Shown piece after piece: positions 1-9,161 of a stretch of 64,000 bases of DNA (position 1 is its first letter; every line of letters begins with the position of its first letter). The stretch is from Ichthyophis bannanicus. Taxonomy: Eukaryota > Chordata > Amphibia > Gymnophiona > Ichthyophiidae. The notes under the pieces are model-generated. The model was not told the DNA's origin, ran no database searches, and saw nothing but the letters and a program-made list of their open reading frames with translations. The stretch covers positions 395,021,440 to 395,085,439 of the forward strand of contig CM066039.1 in NCBI GenBank assembly GCA_033557465.1. The letters are read 5' to 3'. The position numbers were made by a program, and so were the translations under genes.

Positions 1-650
1 TGTGCTTCTATCGCTGGAGGTTTCTGAGTAGCATTTTGTGAACAGGTGGAGCTTTATGGCTTTTCTAAATAGGATGAGGCTTTTTATTCCACGGATTTCG
101 TGGGGGAGTGCATTCCAGTTTGACGGGGCAAATAATGAGAAGGCTCTGTTGGAGGTAGCTTTTGTGCACTTAGTCATTAACTTAGGGACTGCTAATGTGT
201 TCCGTGCAGTAGATCTTCTGTTTCTGTTTTCTGGGGTGCCATGAATTAGTTTGCTGATTGGTGTAGGGGGGTAGTTATTTAGGGCTTTGAAAGTGAGGAC
301 CAATGATTTGTATTGGAGCCTGGCATGTAGAGGTAGCCAATGCAATTCTTTCATGATGGGTGTTATGTGGTCGGATCTTGACGATCCGGAGAGGACTCTT
401 GCGGCTGCATTCAAGGCTAAGCGGAGGGGGTTTAAAGTTGATTGTGGGAGGCCGTGCAGGATGATGTTTGTAAAATCGACATGTGGAAGGACTAGTGCCT
501 GGAAGGTTGTCCGATAGTCTGTGAAGTCCAGTAGGTGTCGAAGGTGGCGTAGAGTTCTGATTTTATGGTATATTGCCTTTGTGATGTTTTTGATATGTGT
601 TGTCATGCTCAGGTGCTGGTCCAGGGTGATGCCGAGGTAACGGATTGCCA
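1..650 (-). mobile_element. L2-like LINE fragment, ORF2 C-terminal part
   Basis: Decayed 3' portion of an L2-type LINE lying antisense. The reverse complement of about 333-371 reads HITPIMKELHWLP, the HWLP block typical of the C-terminal domain of L2/Jockey-type ORF2 proteins and also seen in the better copies at 9162-10025 and 28660-29600. No minus-strand frame stays open for more than about 60 codons, so this is a pseudogene. It runs off the left edge of the window and stops where the C-rich minisatellite begins. Confidence 0.7.
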
Positions 651-1179
651 TTGCCAGTCTTAACCCCCAGTCTTAACCCCCCCTCCTAGCCCACTGCCAG
701 TCTTAACCCCCCCTCCTAGCCCATTGCCAGTCTTAACCCCCCCATAGCCCATTGCCAGTCTTAACCCCCCCCATAGCCCATTGCCAGCCCTCATCAGCCC
801 ACAGCCCACTGTCAGTCTTAACCCCCCCATAGCCCACTGCCAGTCTTAACCCCCCAGCCTACTGCCAGTCTTAACCCCCCATAGCCCATTGCCAGTCTTA
901 ACCCCCCCTCCCCAGCCCACTGCCAGTCTTAACCCCCCCATAGCCCATTGCCAGTCTTAACCCCCCCTAGCCCCTTGCCAGTCTTAACCCCCCCTCCCCA
1001 GCCCACTGCCAGTCTTAACCCCCTCAGCCCATTCCCAGTCTTACTCCCCCCAGCCCACTGCCAGTCTTAAAACCCAGTCTTAACCCCCCCTCCTAGCCCA
1101 TTGCCAGTCTTAACCCCCCCTCTCTAGCCCATTGCCAGTCTTAACCCCCCCTCCTTAGCCCATTGCCAGTCTTAACCCC
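648..1179. repeat. C-rich minisatellite, left part
   Basis: About 18 imperfect head-to-tail copies of a 22-32 bp unit built from the words CCATTGCCAGTCTTAA, a run of 5-8 C, and CTCCTAGCC or CATAGCC. Unit length varies through the C-run and the optional CTCC word. The same unit resumes at 2767, so the LTR-like unit at 1180-2766 appears to have split one array. Confidence 0.9.
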
Positions 1180-1230
1180 TGTGATAAGGAAGCTTATCAT
1201 AGCTCAGGAAGGAGCTATAGAAAAGATGAT

Positions 1231-1845
1231 GTGACTCTGAACAAGCAACCTGTCAGTGCTGGTAGAAATGAGAAAACAGAATTTTGCCATAAAAGACTAC
1301 CAGTCCCAGAATGCACCAGGTTTCCAAGAGCCATTAGAGGATCTGAAGTGGGGAAACGTGTGTTCAATCAGGAGGGCTATGAGGTAATCCCTAAGCACTC
1401 ATCTCAAAGGGCAGGGCCTGATTCAGCAGAGCTGCGCTGTGTTAGGGAGGAGCACTCATCCAGGCAGAATAAGAGTAGAGTTTATTCTACAGATGACAAG
1501 CATCAGCTTCTCCATGATCAGCTTCATGATCACCTTGGATATTCAGAGAATTGTCCTCAGTATCCTGAGAATCAGCTTGAGTTTGATCATCAGTTTCATC
1601 TGAAGGATCAGCAGAAGCAGAAGCCAAACCGGACGGATAGAGAAGGAAAGAAACCCTCTGGAAGGAAGAGGAGAAAAGCCTTTGAGAGGTCTAGAAGAGT
1701 CCAAGGCAGTACGTATACTGGGAGGTATTCCAAGGGCCAGCATAGACCATTGGACTGGGGAAAAGCCAGAAGAATGGTGCTGCAGAACAAGGAATCACCA
1801 GAGGCTACCTGTGAGGGAGACGGCTGCACGTGCAAGGGACTCTAA
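1231..1845 (+). CDS. ORF of unknown function inside the LTR-like unit (204 codons)
   Basis: A 204-codon frame starting about 50 bp inside the LTR-like unit. The first half is mixed-charge; residues about 85-125 are rich in His, Gln and Asp; residues about 130-180 are strongly basic, with clusters such as GRKRRKAFERSRR that could bind nucleic acid or act as a nuclear signal. There are no transmembrane segments and no catalytic motif I recognise. It overlaps the next ORF in another frame by about 160 bp. It may be an accessory-type ORF of an LTR element, or only a chance open frame in A/G-rich DNA. Confidence 0.3.
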   Translation: MTLNKQPVSAGRNEKTEFCHKRLPVPECTRFPRAIRGSEVGKRVFNQEGYEVIPKHSSQRAGPDSAELRCVREEHSSRQNKSRVYSTDDKHQLLHDQLHDHLGYSENCPQYPENQLEFDHQFHLKDQQKQKPNRTDREGKKPSGRKRRKAFERSRRVQGSTYTGRYSKGQHRPLDWGKARRMVLQNKESPEATCEGDGCTCKGL

Positions 1846-2173
1846 GACCTATGCCAGAAGGTATGTGAAGAGAGATCCAGTGTCCAGGGATCAGGACTGG
1901 AAGGCTGGACATAAGAACTGGACTACATACTGGCCAGGCTATATAGAGAGGAACTATAGCAACAATGGAAGCTCAGGTATGAACACTGATCTATGCCTTA
2001 GCTATAACCTTGAAAGACAGCAGGGAAATAAGTGTTCTCCTGAAAGTGCTCCATTGAAAGATTCATCTGTGCCAATTCATGATAGTGACCCTATGCTTGT
2101 TGATGAAGGGGAAATAATAGCAGATCAAGATATTGTTTATATGGACTGCTCTCTATCCAAACTCCGTTGGTAA
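1682..2173 (+). CDS. second ORF of unknown function in the LTR-like unit (163 codons)
   Basis: A 163-codon frame overlapping the preceding ORF in a different frame and ending just before the TATA-like box at 2183. The middle is basic and rich in Trp and Tyr; the last 50 residues are acidic (DSDPMLVDEGEIIADQD). An acidic C-terminal tail after a basic body is a layout found in some transactivators, but that is only a resemblance. No family recognised. Confidence 0.25.
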   Translation: MRGLEESKAVRILGGIPRASIDHWTGEKPEEWCCRTRNHQRLPVRETAARARDSKTYARRYVKRDPVSRDQDWKAGHKNWTTYWPGYIERNYSNNGSSGMNTDLCLSYNLERQQGNKCSPESAPLKDSSVPIHDSDPMLVDEGEIIADQDIVYMDCSLSKLRW

Positions 2174-2182
2174 CTTTCTGTG

Positions 2183-2189
2183 ATATAAA
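2183..2189 (+). promoter_or_regulatory. TATA-like box of the LTR-like unit
   Basis: ATATAAA followed by a GC-containing stretch, placed 418 bp before the AATAAA at 2601. In an LTR this would be the U3 promoter. Support is positional only. Confidence 0.3.
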
Positions 2190-2600
2190 GCACAGCAGCC
2201 ATCACAAAGAAATATAAATTTGTTCTTTATTCCACTAAGAGAAGCTCCTGAAGCAAGATTTGACTCACACAGTAGGAAGCCATCCAGCTAAAGGGTTTCA
2301 GCTGGATAACTGATAGCAATTGAGCTGCACCTAATTGCTTGTGAGCTAGGAGAGAATTACTTCTGGATCTGTGTGGAAAGTAATCAGAAGTTAACCTTAC
2401 AAGAACAGTTTATTTCTTTCTTTGTGGCTTTTCGTTTGTTAGAGATATGCTAAGAAAACATTAGCTAATTGCCTGACAAGTTTGAAGGTTGTTTTCCTGA
2501 TTTTGATTTTTGACTTTGTTTTACCAAGTTAAACACTGCAAGCAAGTAATCTAATTTATGTGCTACCAAGCATATCTGTGCTGGGAGAAATAACCCCATA

Positions 2601-2606
2601 AATAAA
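2601..2606 (+). terminator. AATAAA polyadenylation signal of the LTR-like unit
   Basis: Canonical AATAAA followed by a T/G-containing stretch (TATCTTATTGGC, then TTGTG), about 160 bp before the right end of the unit, as expected for the R/U5 part of an LTR. Confidence 0.35.
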
Positions 2607-2677
2607 GAAGTATCTTATTGGCTTTAACACTTGTGCACAACTAAATTATTGTCAGCAGCTGTGTCTGGTGTGAATGA

Positions 2678-2697
2678 ACTACATTACCCACAATACC
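2678..2697 (+). promoter_or_regulatory. ACTACA-type promoter motif
   Basis: ACTACATTACCCACAATACC closely follows the vertebrate ACTACAATTCCCAGAATGC promoter word bound by ZNF143/THAP11-type factors. It lies in the presumed U5 side of the LTR-like unit. Sequence match only. Confidence 0.3.
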
Positions 2698-2766
2698 TTG
2701 CAAAAATCATATAAATATATGCATTGTCAAGACTGTGAAGATTCTCACCCAGGCAGCCGTCTGACA

Positions 2767-2925
2767 CCCCCCCCTCCCTCCCTCCCTCCCTCCCTCGCCC
2801 ATTGCCAGTCTTAACCCCCCCTCCCTAGCCCATTGCCAGTCTTAACCCCCCCTCCCTCCCTCCCTCGCCCATTGCCAGTCTTAACCCCCCCTCCCTAGAC
2901 CATTGCCAGTCCTACCCGCCCCCCC
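2767..2925. repeat. C-rich minisatellite, right part
   Basis: Continuation of the 648-1179 array (CCATTGCCAGTCTTAA plus a C-run), with added (CCCT)n stretches. It ends in a long C-run just before the hairpin at 2941. Confidence 0.85.
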
Positions 2926-2940
2926 CCCCCGGCTCATGGC

Positions 2941-3291
2941 AATTTAAAAAAAAAAAAAAAAAAAGCTGGCCGCTGCCGCCGCATGGAGTGTCCCGCGGGG
3001 CTCCCTCTGCCCGGCGCGGCTGAGCCCCTCTGTGCCGGCTTGCAGATACGCGAAGGGAGAGTGTCTGTCTCCCTCGCGTCTCTGTTAAGCCCGCAGGGGC
3101 AGATGGGAAATTTCCCATCAGCCCCTGCTTCCCATCTGCCCCTGAGGGCTTAACAGAGACGCGAGGGAGACAGACACTCTCCCTTCGCGTATCTGCAAGC
3201 CGGCACAGAGGGGCTCAGCCGCGCCGGGCAGAGGGAGCCCCGCGGGACACTCCATGCGGCGGCAGCGGCCAGTTTTTTTTTTAATTTAATT
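2941..3291. repeat. long near-perfect inverted repeat (144-bp arms)
   Basis: Left arm 2965-3108 and right arm 3130-3273 are reverse complements with only one or two visible mismatches, separated by 21 bp. The pairing extends outward through the poly(A) at 2946-2964 against the poly(T) at 3272-3282. A smaller palindrome centred at 3110-3111 sits in the loop region. The arms are GC-rich and retain many CpGs, unlike the surroundings. Could be a foldback element, a palindromic duplication, or an assembly or library foldback artefact. Confidence 0.9.
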
Positions 3292-3301
3292 AAGAAAAAA
3301 A

Positions 3302-3365
3302 AGCAGAATGTTCTTTGCGCGGGGCCCCCCGAAACGAGGGGCCCTGTGCAAAAAACATTCTTGCT
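3302..3365. repeat. second GC-rich hairpin
   Basis: Arms 3302-3327 and 3338-3365 pair with a few mismatches (AGCAGAATG against CATTCTTGCT; GCGCGGGGCCCC against GGGGCCCTGTGC), with a loop of about 10 nt. It directly follows the large inverted repeat and abuts DIRS copy A, so it may belong to the same foldback structure. Confidence 0.75.
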
Positions 3366-3516
3366 CAATGGACGGGCCGGCCCTGCACATCCTCTGCCAC
3401 CCGGGAAAGGTGTGGCTGGTGGGAGCAGAAGTGGGGCAACTGTGTGTTGTCTGGAATGACAAACAGGTCCATCAAGGAGAAGCACTGAGACGAAACAGCC
3501 GTGAGACTACTACTGG
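3366..3516 (-). pseudogene. DIRS copy A, remnant leading into the tyrosine recombinase
   Basis: Matches copy B around 28262-28345: both contain GCAGAAGTGG followed by a GCAACTG(C/T)GTG word in the same orientation. In DIRS this stretch lies between RNase H and the tyrosine recombinase. It ends at TACTGG, the target duplication of the following CR1. No open frame remains. Confidence 0.6.
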
Positions 3517-4303
3517 GCCGCCACCCAGGAAAAAGATTTAGGAGTCACTGTGGATAACATGCCAAAACCCTCGGCCCAGTGTGCAGCGGCGGCCAAGAGA
3601 GCAAATAGAATGCTAGGTATCATAAGGAAAGGAATGGAAAATATAACAAAGGATATTATAATGCCTCTGTATCATTCCATGGTGCGACCGCACCTTGAAT
3701 ACTGTGTGCAATTCTGGTCGCCGTATCTTAAAAAGGATATAGCGATATTAGAAAAGGTTCAGAGAAGAGCCACCAAAATGGTAAAGGGGATGGAAGGATA
3801 CTCCTATGAAGAAAGGCTAAAAAGGTTAGGGCTCTTCAACCTGGAAAAGAGACGGCTGAGGGGAGATATGATAGAAGTCTATAAATTAATGAACGGAGTG
3901 GAACGGGTAAACGTAGATCGATTGTTTAGGTTATCAGAATATAGAAAGACTAGGGGACATGTAATGAAGCTACAGGGTAAACTATTTAAGACTAATAAGA
4001 GAAAATATTTTTTCACTCAATGTGTAATCAAACTCTGGAATTTGTTACCGGAGGATGTAGTAAAAGCTGTTAGTGTAGCTGGGTTTAAAAAAGGTTTGGA
4101 CAAGTTCCTGGAGGAAAGGTCCATAAACCATTATTAAAAAGGATCTAGGATATCAATGCTTGACCCTATACAAGCACTGTGGAACCTGTGTCTTTTGGGA
4201 AACTGCTAGGTACGTATGACCTATATTGGCCACTGTTAGAAACAAGATACTGGGCTTGATGGACCTTGGTCTGACCCAGTATGGCATATCTTATGTTCTT
4301 ATG
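3517..4303 (+). mobile_element. CR1-type LINE, 5'-truncated, inserted in DIRS copy A
   Basis: 3' 0.8 kb of a CR1-type LINE, starting inside the ORF2 C-terminal region at the CCACCCAGGAAAAAGATTTA word shared with 7290, 43020 and 56320. It ends with the family 3' end GGCATATCTTATGTTCTTATG and has no poly(A). Flanking TACTGG occurs at 3511-3516 and 4304-4309, a 6-bp target duplication. DIRS sequence continues on both sides. It is very similar to 56340-56941, implying fairly recent activity. Confidence 0.92.
3550..4137 (+). CDS. CR1 ORF2 C-terminal domain (partial, 195 codons)
   Basis: Open 195-codon frame from the end of CR1 ORF2, after the RT catalytic core. It holds the conserved blocks [65 protein letters not shown] and ends [10 protein letters not shown]. 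The first Met is internal to the original protein; the real start, endonuclease and RT are absent because the LINE is 5'-truncated. Non-functional as a retrotransposase despite being open. Confidence 0.85.
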   Translation: MDNMPKPSAQCAAAAKRANRMLGIIRKGMENITKDIIMPLYHSMVRPHLEYCVQFWSPYLKKDIAILEKVQRRATKMVKGMEGYSYEERLKRLGLFNLEKRRLRGDMIEVYKLMNGVERVNVDRLFRLSEYRKTRGHVMKLQGKLFKTNKRKYFFTQCVIKLWNLLPEDVVKAVSVAGFKKGLDKFLEERSINHY

Positions 4304-5454
4304 TACTGGATCCAGGCGCCACTTGTGCGGCTGGAGAACCCTGTTCAACTTGTCCACTAGGGCATTGTCCTGGTCCAGGAGGTACACTACCCTTAAGAGT
4401 ATCCCTCCGTATGTGGCATAGGAGCAGAGGGCTACCGCCTCCTTGCAGAGGGGGGTTTGACCCTGCTCTCCCCTGTCTGTTCACGTAGAACATTGTGACC
4501 TGACTGTCAGTCTGGATTAGCACAGAGTGATGCTGGAGTTGGTGGCAGAAAGTTCGGAGAGCTAATTGCCTGAAGCTCTAGCAGGTTGATTTGCATCCAG
4601 GATTCCCTCTGGGACCAGCAGCCTTGCATATGGAGGTTCCTGTAATGCACTCCCCAGCACATTAGAGAGGAATCCGTTGTGAGGACCTTCTGGGGGTTGG
4701 ATGCCTGGAAGGGCATCCCGGCCTGAAGGTGATGTGGAATCTGCCACCATTAGAGGGAGTCTGCCAGCTGATGGGTCACTTTCACTCTGTCCCTGAGCCT
4801 TCCTGTGGCTTGTGTCCACTGAGATCAGAGGCACCACAGGGTTGCCCTCATGTGCAGGTGGGTATAAGGGGTCACATGGACCATGGAGGCCATGTGTCCC
4901 AACATGTGGAGAAGGAACCGGGGAGGTAGTGTTTGGCATCGAGGTACCTCTGTGGCTAACTCCCTGAGACATTCTGACCTCTCTTGAGGGAGGAAGGCTT
5001 TTGCCTGTAGGGTATGTAGTTGCGCCCCTATGAACTCTAGGCACTGGGCCGGAGTGAGATAGGAGTTGGGGTAGTTTATGATGAACCCCAGGTACTACAG
5101 GGTGTTCATGGTGCGCCCAGTGGCGCATTGTGCCTTTGCAACTGTGTCCACCTTTATGAGCCAGTTGTTCAGATAAGAGAAGACTAAGGACCCTTGGAGA
5201 TGGAGGTGGGCTGCAACCGCCACAAGGCACTTTGTGACGAGCCTTAGTAATGAGGCCAGACCGAAGGGCAGTACCGTGTAATGGTAGTGCTGTCCCCCCA
5301 CCATGAACAACAGGTATTTTCTGTGGCTGGGATGAATTAGGATGTGAGTATAGGCATCCTTTAGGTCTAAGGAGCACAGACAATCTTCCTACAGGAGGAA
5401 TGGCAGCAGTGTCCCAAGGGAGAGCATCATGAACTTCTCCCTGACCAGAAACCT
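4304..5454 (-). pseudogene. DIRS copy A reverse transcriptase / RNase H
   Basis: Minus-strand remnant of the DIRS polymerase. About 5095-5310 encodes the RT core: YHYTVLPFGLAS, TKCLVAVAAHLHLQG and YLNNWLI, where DIRS RTs normally have YLDDWLI, so both catalytic Asp are replaced by Asn. About 4299-4720 encodes RNase H: TTDSSLMCWGVHYR, INLLELQAI and QTDSQVTMFYVNRQGRAGS. Several frameshifts break the gene. The RT beginning continues across the CR1 insertion at 8025-8180. Confidence 0.82.
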
Positions 5455-5517
5455 TTTGCATGAAACAAATTCACTGTAGGATCTCTATGGATTGCAATTC
5501 TATGTAAAAAGGGGAAG

Positions 5518-6204
5518 GTGATGGCAGTGGGGGTGTACTATCGACCGCCTGGCCAGAATGAACAAATGGATGATGAAATGCTCAAAGAAATCAGGGAAGC
5601 TAACAAAAGTTACAGCTCAGTAATAATAATGGGTGATTTCAATTACCCCGGTATCGACTGGGACAGTGTCACAGCAGGACATGCTAGGGAGATAAAGTTC
5701 CTAGATGACATAAAAGACTGCTTTTTGGAGCAGCTGGTTCATGAACCGACCAGAGGGGAAGCCATATTGGACCTAGTCCTTAGTGGAACACCAGATCTGG
5801 TGCAAGAGATAAGGCTGTTGGGGCCACTTGGCAATAGTGATCATAGCATGATTGTGTTTGATTTAATTAGTGGAGGAGGGATAGTAAGGAAATCCACAGT
5901 ACTACCTTTTAACTTTCGAAAGGGAGACTATGATAAAATGAGGAAAATAGTTAAGAAAAAACTAAAAGGAGCAGTTGTAAAGATTAAAGATTTACATCAA
6001 ACTTGGGTGTTGTTTAAAAATACTATCTTGGAAGCCCTGCCAGCATGGTTTAAAGGTGAGGTCAGAGAGGCTATTTTTGCCAAAAAAGCATTTTTCAGGA
6101 AATGGAAAAAGGAGCCAAATAATGAAAACTGGAAACAACACAAGCACTGGCAAGTTAGATGCAAGGCATTGATAAGGCAAGCAAAGTACTTTCATAGCAA
6201 ATAA
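5518..6204 (+). pseudogene. CR1 ORF2 endonuclease domain (228 codons, partial)
   Basis: Apurinic/apyrimidinic-like endonuclease of a CR1 ORF2, missing its N-terminal quarter. Visible blocks: AVGVYYRPPGQNEQMDD, the catalytic-type GDFNYPGIDW (residues about 40-49), GEAILDLVLSGTPDLV and LGNSDHSMIVFDLI with the conserved SDH. Near residue 178 the linker present at about 55010-55060 is deleted. The frame closes at 6204 and the RT continues in the next frame, so the protein is split. Confidence 0.82.
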
Positions 6205-6207
6205 CCT

Positions 6208-7404
6208 GTGAGAAAGTCAGTTGGACCATTAGATGATAGAAGACTAAAAGGGGCACTAAGAAGGGACAAGGCCATAGAAGAGAGACTGAATAAATTCTTT
6301 GCTTTGGTCTTTATTGAGGAAGATGTAGGAATGTTACCCATGACTGAAATGGTATATAAAGGAGATACTGCGGAAGAATTGAAAGAAATAGTGATACACC
6401 GGGAAGATGTATTACAACTATTTGATAAACTGAACAGTAGCAAATCACCTGGACCAGATGGTATACATCCAAGGGTGTTGAAAGAACAGAAATATGAGAT
6501 TTCAGACCTATTATTAGTAATCTGTGAACTATCATTAAGTTCATCTGTAATACCTGAAGATTGGAGGATGGCCAATGTAATGCCAATTTTTAAAAATGGT
6601 TCCAGGGGTGATCCGGGAAACTACAGACCGGTGAGCCTGATGTCAGTACTGGGAAAAACGGTAGAAACCATCATAAAGAACAAAATTACTGAACATGTAG
6701 ATAGTCATAGCTTAATGGAAGACAGCCAACATGGATTTATCCAAGGAAGGTCTTGTCTTACTAATCTGTTATGTTTTTTTGAAGGTGTGAATAAACAGGT
6801 AGACAAAGGTGAGTCAGTTGATATAGTGTATCTGGATTTTCAGGAAGCCTTTGACAAGGTCCCTCATGAGAGACGTTTGGCAAAATTAAAAAGTCATGGG
6901 AAAGGAGGCAGTGTACTATTGTGGATCAAAAACTGGTTAAAAGATAGAAAGCAGAGGGTAGGGCTAAATGGCCAATTTTCCCAATGGAGAAAAGTGACTA
7001 GTAGAGTACCCCAGGGATATATGCTGGGTCTGTTGCTTTTTAACATATTCATAAATGACCTGGAAATGGGAACAATGAGTGAGGTTATCAAATTTGCAGA
7101 TGACACAAAACTATTCAAAGTCGTTATAACCCATGAGGATTGTGGAAAATTGCAAGAAGATCTTGATAAATTGGAAGACTGGGCATCCAAATGGCAGATG
7201 AAATTTAATGTGGACAAGGGCAAAGTTATGCACCTAGGAAAGAAAAACCCAAACTATGGTTACATGATGCAAGGTTCCACATTAGGAACCACCACCCAGG
7301 AAAAAGAGTTAGGCGTCATCATGTATAACATGTTAAAACCTTCGGCCCATTCTGCAGCGGCAGCCACGAGAGCAAATAGAATGCTAGGTATCATAACGAA
7401 ATGA
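6208..7404 (+). pseudogene. CR1 ORF2 reverse transcriptase domain (398 codons, partial)
   Basis: Longest surviving RT segment among the CR1 copies. Fingers/palm blocks in order: SKSPGPDGIHPRVLKE, NYRPVSLMSVLGKTVE, QHGFIQGRSCLTNLL, VYLDFQEAFDKVPHERRL, RVPQGYMLGLLLFNIFINDL, and the catalytic box FADDTKLF with both Asp intact. It runs on into the C-terminal domain until a premature stop at 7404. The upstream endonuclease is in another frame. Function in an intact element would be target-primed reverse transcription. Confidence 0.85.
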
Positions 7405-7860
7405 ATGGAGAATAAAACAAAGGATATTATAATGCCTCTGTATCGTTCCATGGTGCGACCGCACATTGAATATTGTGTGTAATTCTGGTCACCATATCTT
7501 AAAACGGATATAGCGTTATTAGAAAAGGTACAGAGAAGAGCCACCAAAATGATTAAGGCGATGGAAGAATACCCCTATGAAGAGAGGCTGAAAAGGTTAG
7601 GTCTATAAATTAATGAATTGGAGTGGAACGGGTAAACGTAGATCGATTCTTTATGCCATCAAAATATAGAAAGACTAGGGGGCATTCAATGAAGCTACAG
7701 GGTAACCTATTTAAGACTAATAAGAGAAAATATTTTTCACTCAACGTGTAATGAAACTCTGGAATTTGCTACTGGAGGATGTAGTAAAAGCTGTTAGTGT
7801 TGTCAGGTTTAAAAAAAGGTTTGGACAAGTTCCTGGAGGAAAGGTCCATAAATCATTATT
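7405..7860 (+). pseudogene. CR1 ORF2 C-terminal domain, broken
   Basis: Continuation of the preceding RT, homologous to 3600-4137. Stops and frameshifts occur at several places: a stop in the LEYCV block near 7482, and loss of the [11 protein letters not shown] region near 7600, where the sequence jumps from RLG to the YKLMN block. It then runs into the shared 3' UTR. Confidence 0.75.
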
Positions 7861-8024
7861 AAAAGGAACCCAGAATATCCACTGATTGACCCAATACAAG
7901 CACTCTGGAACCTATGTCTTTTGGGGAAACTGCTATGTACTTGTGACCTAGATTGGCCACTGTTGGAAACAGGATACTGATATTGATGGACCTTGGTCTG
8001 ACCCATTATGGCATATCTTATGTT

Positions 8025-8777
8025 AACCTGTTGAGCTCTCGCAGGTCCAGGATAGGCCTGAGGCCTCCTGTCCTCCTGGGGCAAGGAAATACCTGCAGTA
8101 GAAGCCTGCGTCCCAGAGATGTTTTGGCATTGGCTCCACTGCTTTATCGGTGATTAGGCCTGCTAGCTCGGTGAGGAGTATGGTCTAGTGAAGGAGAGGC
8201 CTGGTGGGTTCTCCTGGGAAGTACGAGGGTGGCACCCGCTGTAGGTGGAGGAAGTAGCCCTTCTTGACTACTTGTAGCACCCAGGTATTAGTGGTGATGG
8301 CTAGCCACCTGTGGGCAAACAGGGCTAGGTGTCCCCCTGTGGGCAGCAGGGAACCCCCTGTGGGCGCGGAGGTCATGCCAGGCAGTCAAACGCTCTCCTC
8401 AAGCTGGGCCGGAGCCGGCACCTGTGACTTTGGGGCCTTTTGTTTTCTGTGATCATGTCGCTGGCCTTTTTGTTGCTGGCCCTGTTGAGGGGCCAGGAAG
8501 GCCTAGAAGTGCAGTGTACTGCTAAAGCCCCCTTTCTTCTTCAGGAAGAAGGGCTTTTTCCCCAGGACTTTCTTGCGGGGTTGCATCAAGGTCTTCTTTG
8601 AGAGCCTGGTTCTAGTCATGAACTCTGTCTCTATCTCTGCTGCCTGATCCACCATGGGCTTCCCGAATAGGTTCTCTCCTATGCAGAGGACATCAATCAG
8701 TTTGTCCTGCACCCATTGCTCCAAGTCGGATGATTGTAGCCATGTTTGGTATCATACCCCGATACTTGCAGCGGCCA
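8025..8777 (-). pseudogene. DIRS copy A gag C-terminus and RT start
   Basis: About 8503-8760 encodes the end of the gag-like protein (LEQWVQDKLIDVLCIGENL, FGKPMVDQAAEIE), parallel to copy B at 31240-31400 and copy C at about 41220-41330. About 8026-8180 encodes the beginning of the RT: complement reads GGLRPILDLRELNR. Between them lies a Pro/Gly-rich low-conservation stretch. It is split from its neighbours by a CR1 at 5455-8024 and an L2 at 8778-10844. Confidence 0.78.
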
Positions 8778-9161
8778 CCCTGACCGATTTATTTTTTATT
8801 TAACACTTATTTATATACCGCATCTTCCAGCGATCAGTTGCGGTGTACAATTAACAACAGTTAACAATGCAGAGCTTGTTTTACATGGAACAAAATAACT
8901 TTTTACATAGAACATCTTAACATGCACACAAAGGTTTAAATACTAAGCAGAATAATTCAACTAACACAGATTGTGTAACAATTTAAACAACGTACTAACT
9001 CTACCGTATAGGCAGATCATATCAGTTTCAACTATGTACAAGTAGTTTCAAATATATACAAGTAGGGTATCAGTGCATAGGGGTGGATTGTTCATTCGAT
9101 TATGTTTTGTATGTTATCCCTTGAAGAAGGGAGTATATGCTTGATGTAGGGAGGTTCATGT

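Larger units (their letters stand above)
1180..2766 (+). mobile_element. LTR-like unit (candidate solo LTR) inside the minisatellite
   Basis: A 1587-bp unit that interrupts the minisatellite. It begins TGTGATAAG and ends GTCTGACA, so it has the TG...CA form with short imperfect inverted termini (TGT-A / T-ACA). It is flanked by CCCC on both sides, compatible with a 4-bp target duplication but uninformative inside a C-rich array. A TATA-like ATATAAA lies at 2183-2189 and AATAAA at 2601-2606, in the order expected for U3-R-U5. The long upstream part carries two overlapping ORFs. A long LTR with internal ORFs is known from some retroviral lineages, but I see no gag, pol or second LTR, so the class is unknown. 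Confidence 0.45.
5455..8024 (+). mobile_element. CR1-type LINE, 5'-truncated (about 2.6 kb), inserted in DIRS copy A
   Basis: Starts inside the ORF2 endonuclease (same sequence as about 53597 onward) and ends with the CR1 3' terminus at GGCATATCTTATGTT. Flanked by AACCT at 5450-5454 and 8025-8029; removing the LINE restores the DIRS reading seen in copy B at about 30748-30775. The element has indels and stops, is older-looking than the 3517-4303 copy, and lacks ORF1. Confidence 0.9.

Noticed and set aside
3150..3485. 111-codon minus-strand ORF across the hairpin
   Set aside because: Open frame arises from GC-rich palindromic arms; peptide is low-complexity and crosses two unrelated structures.
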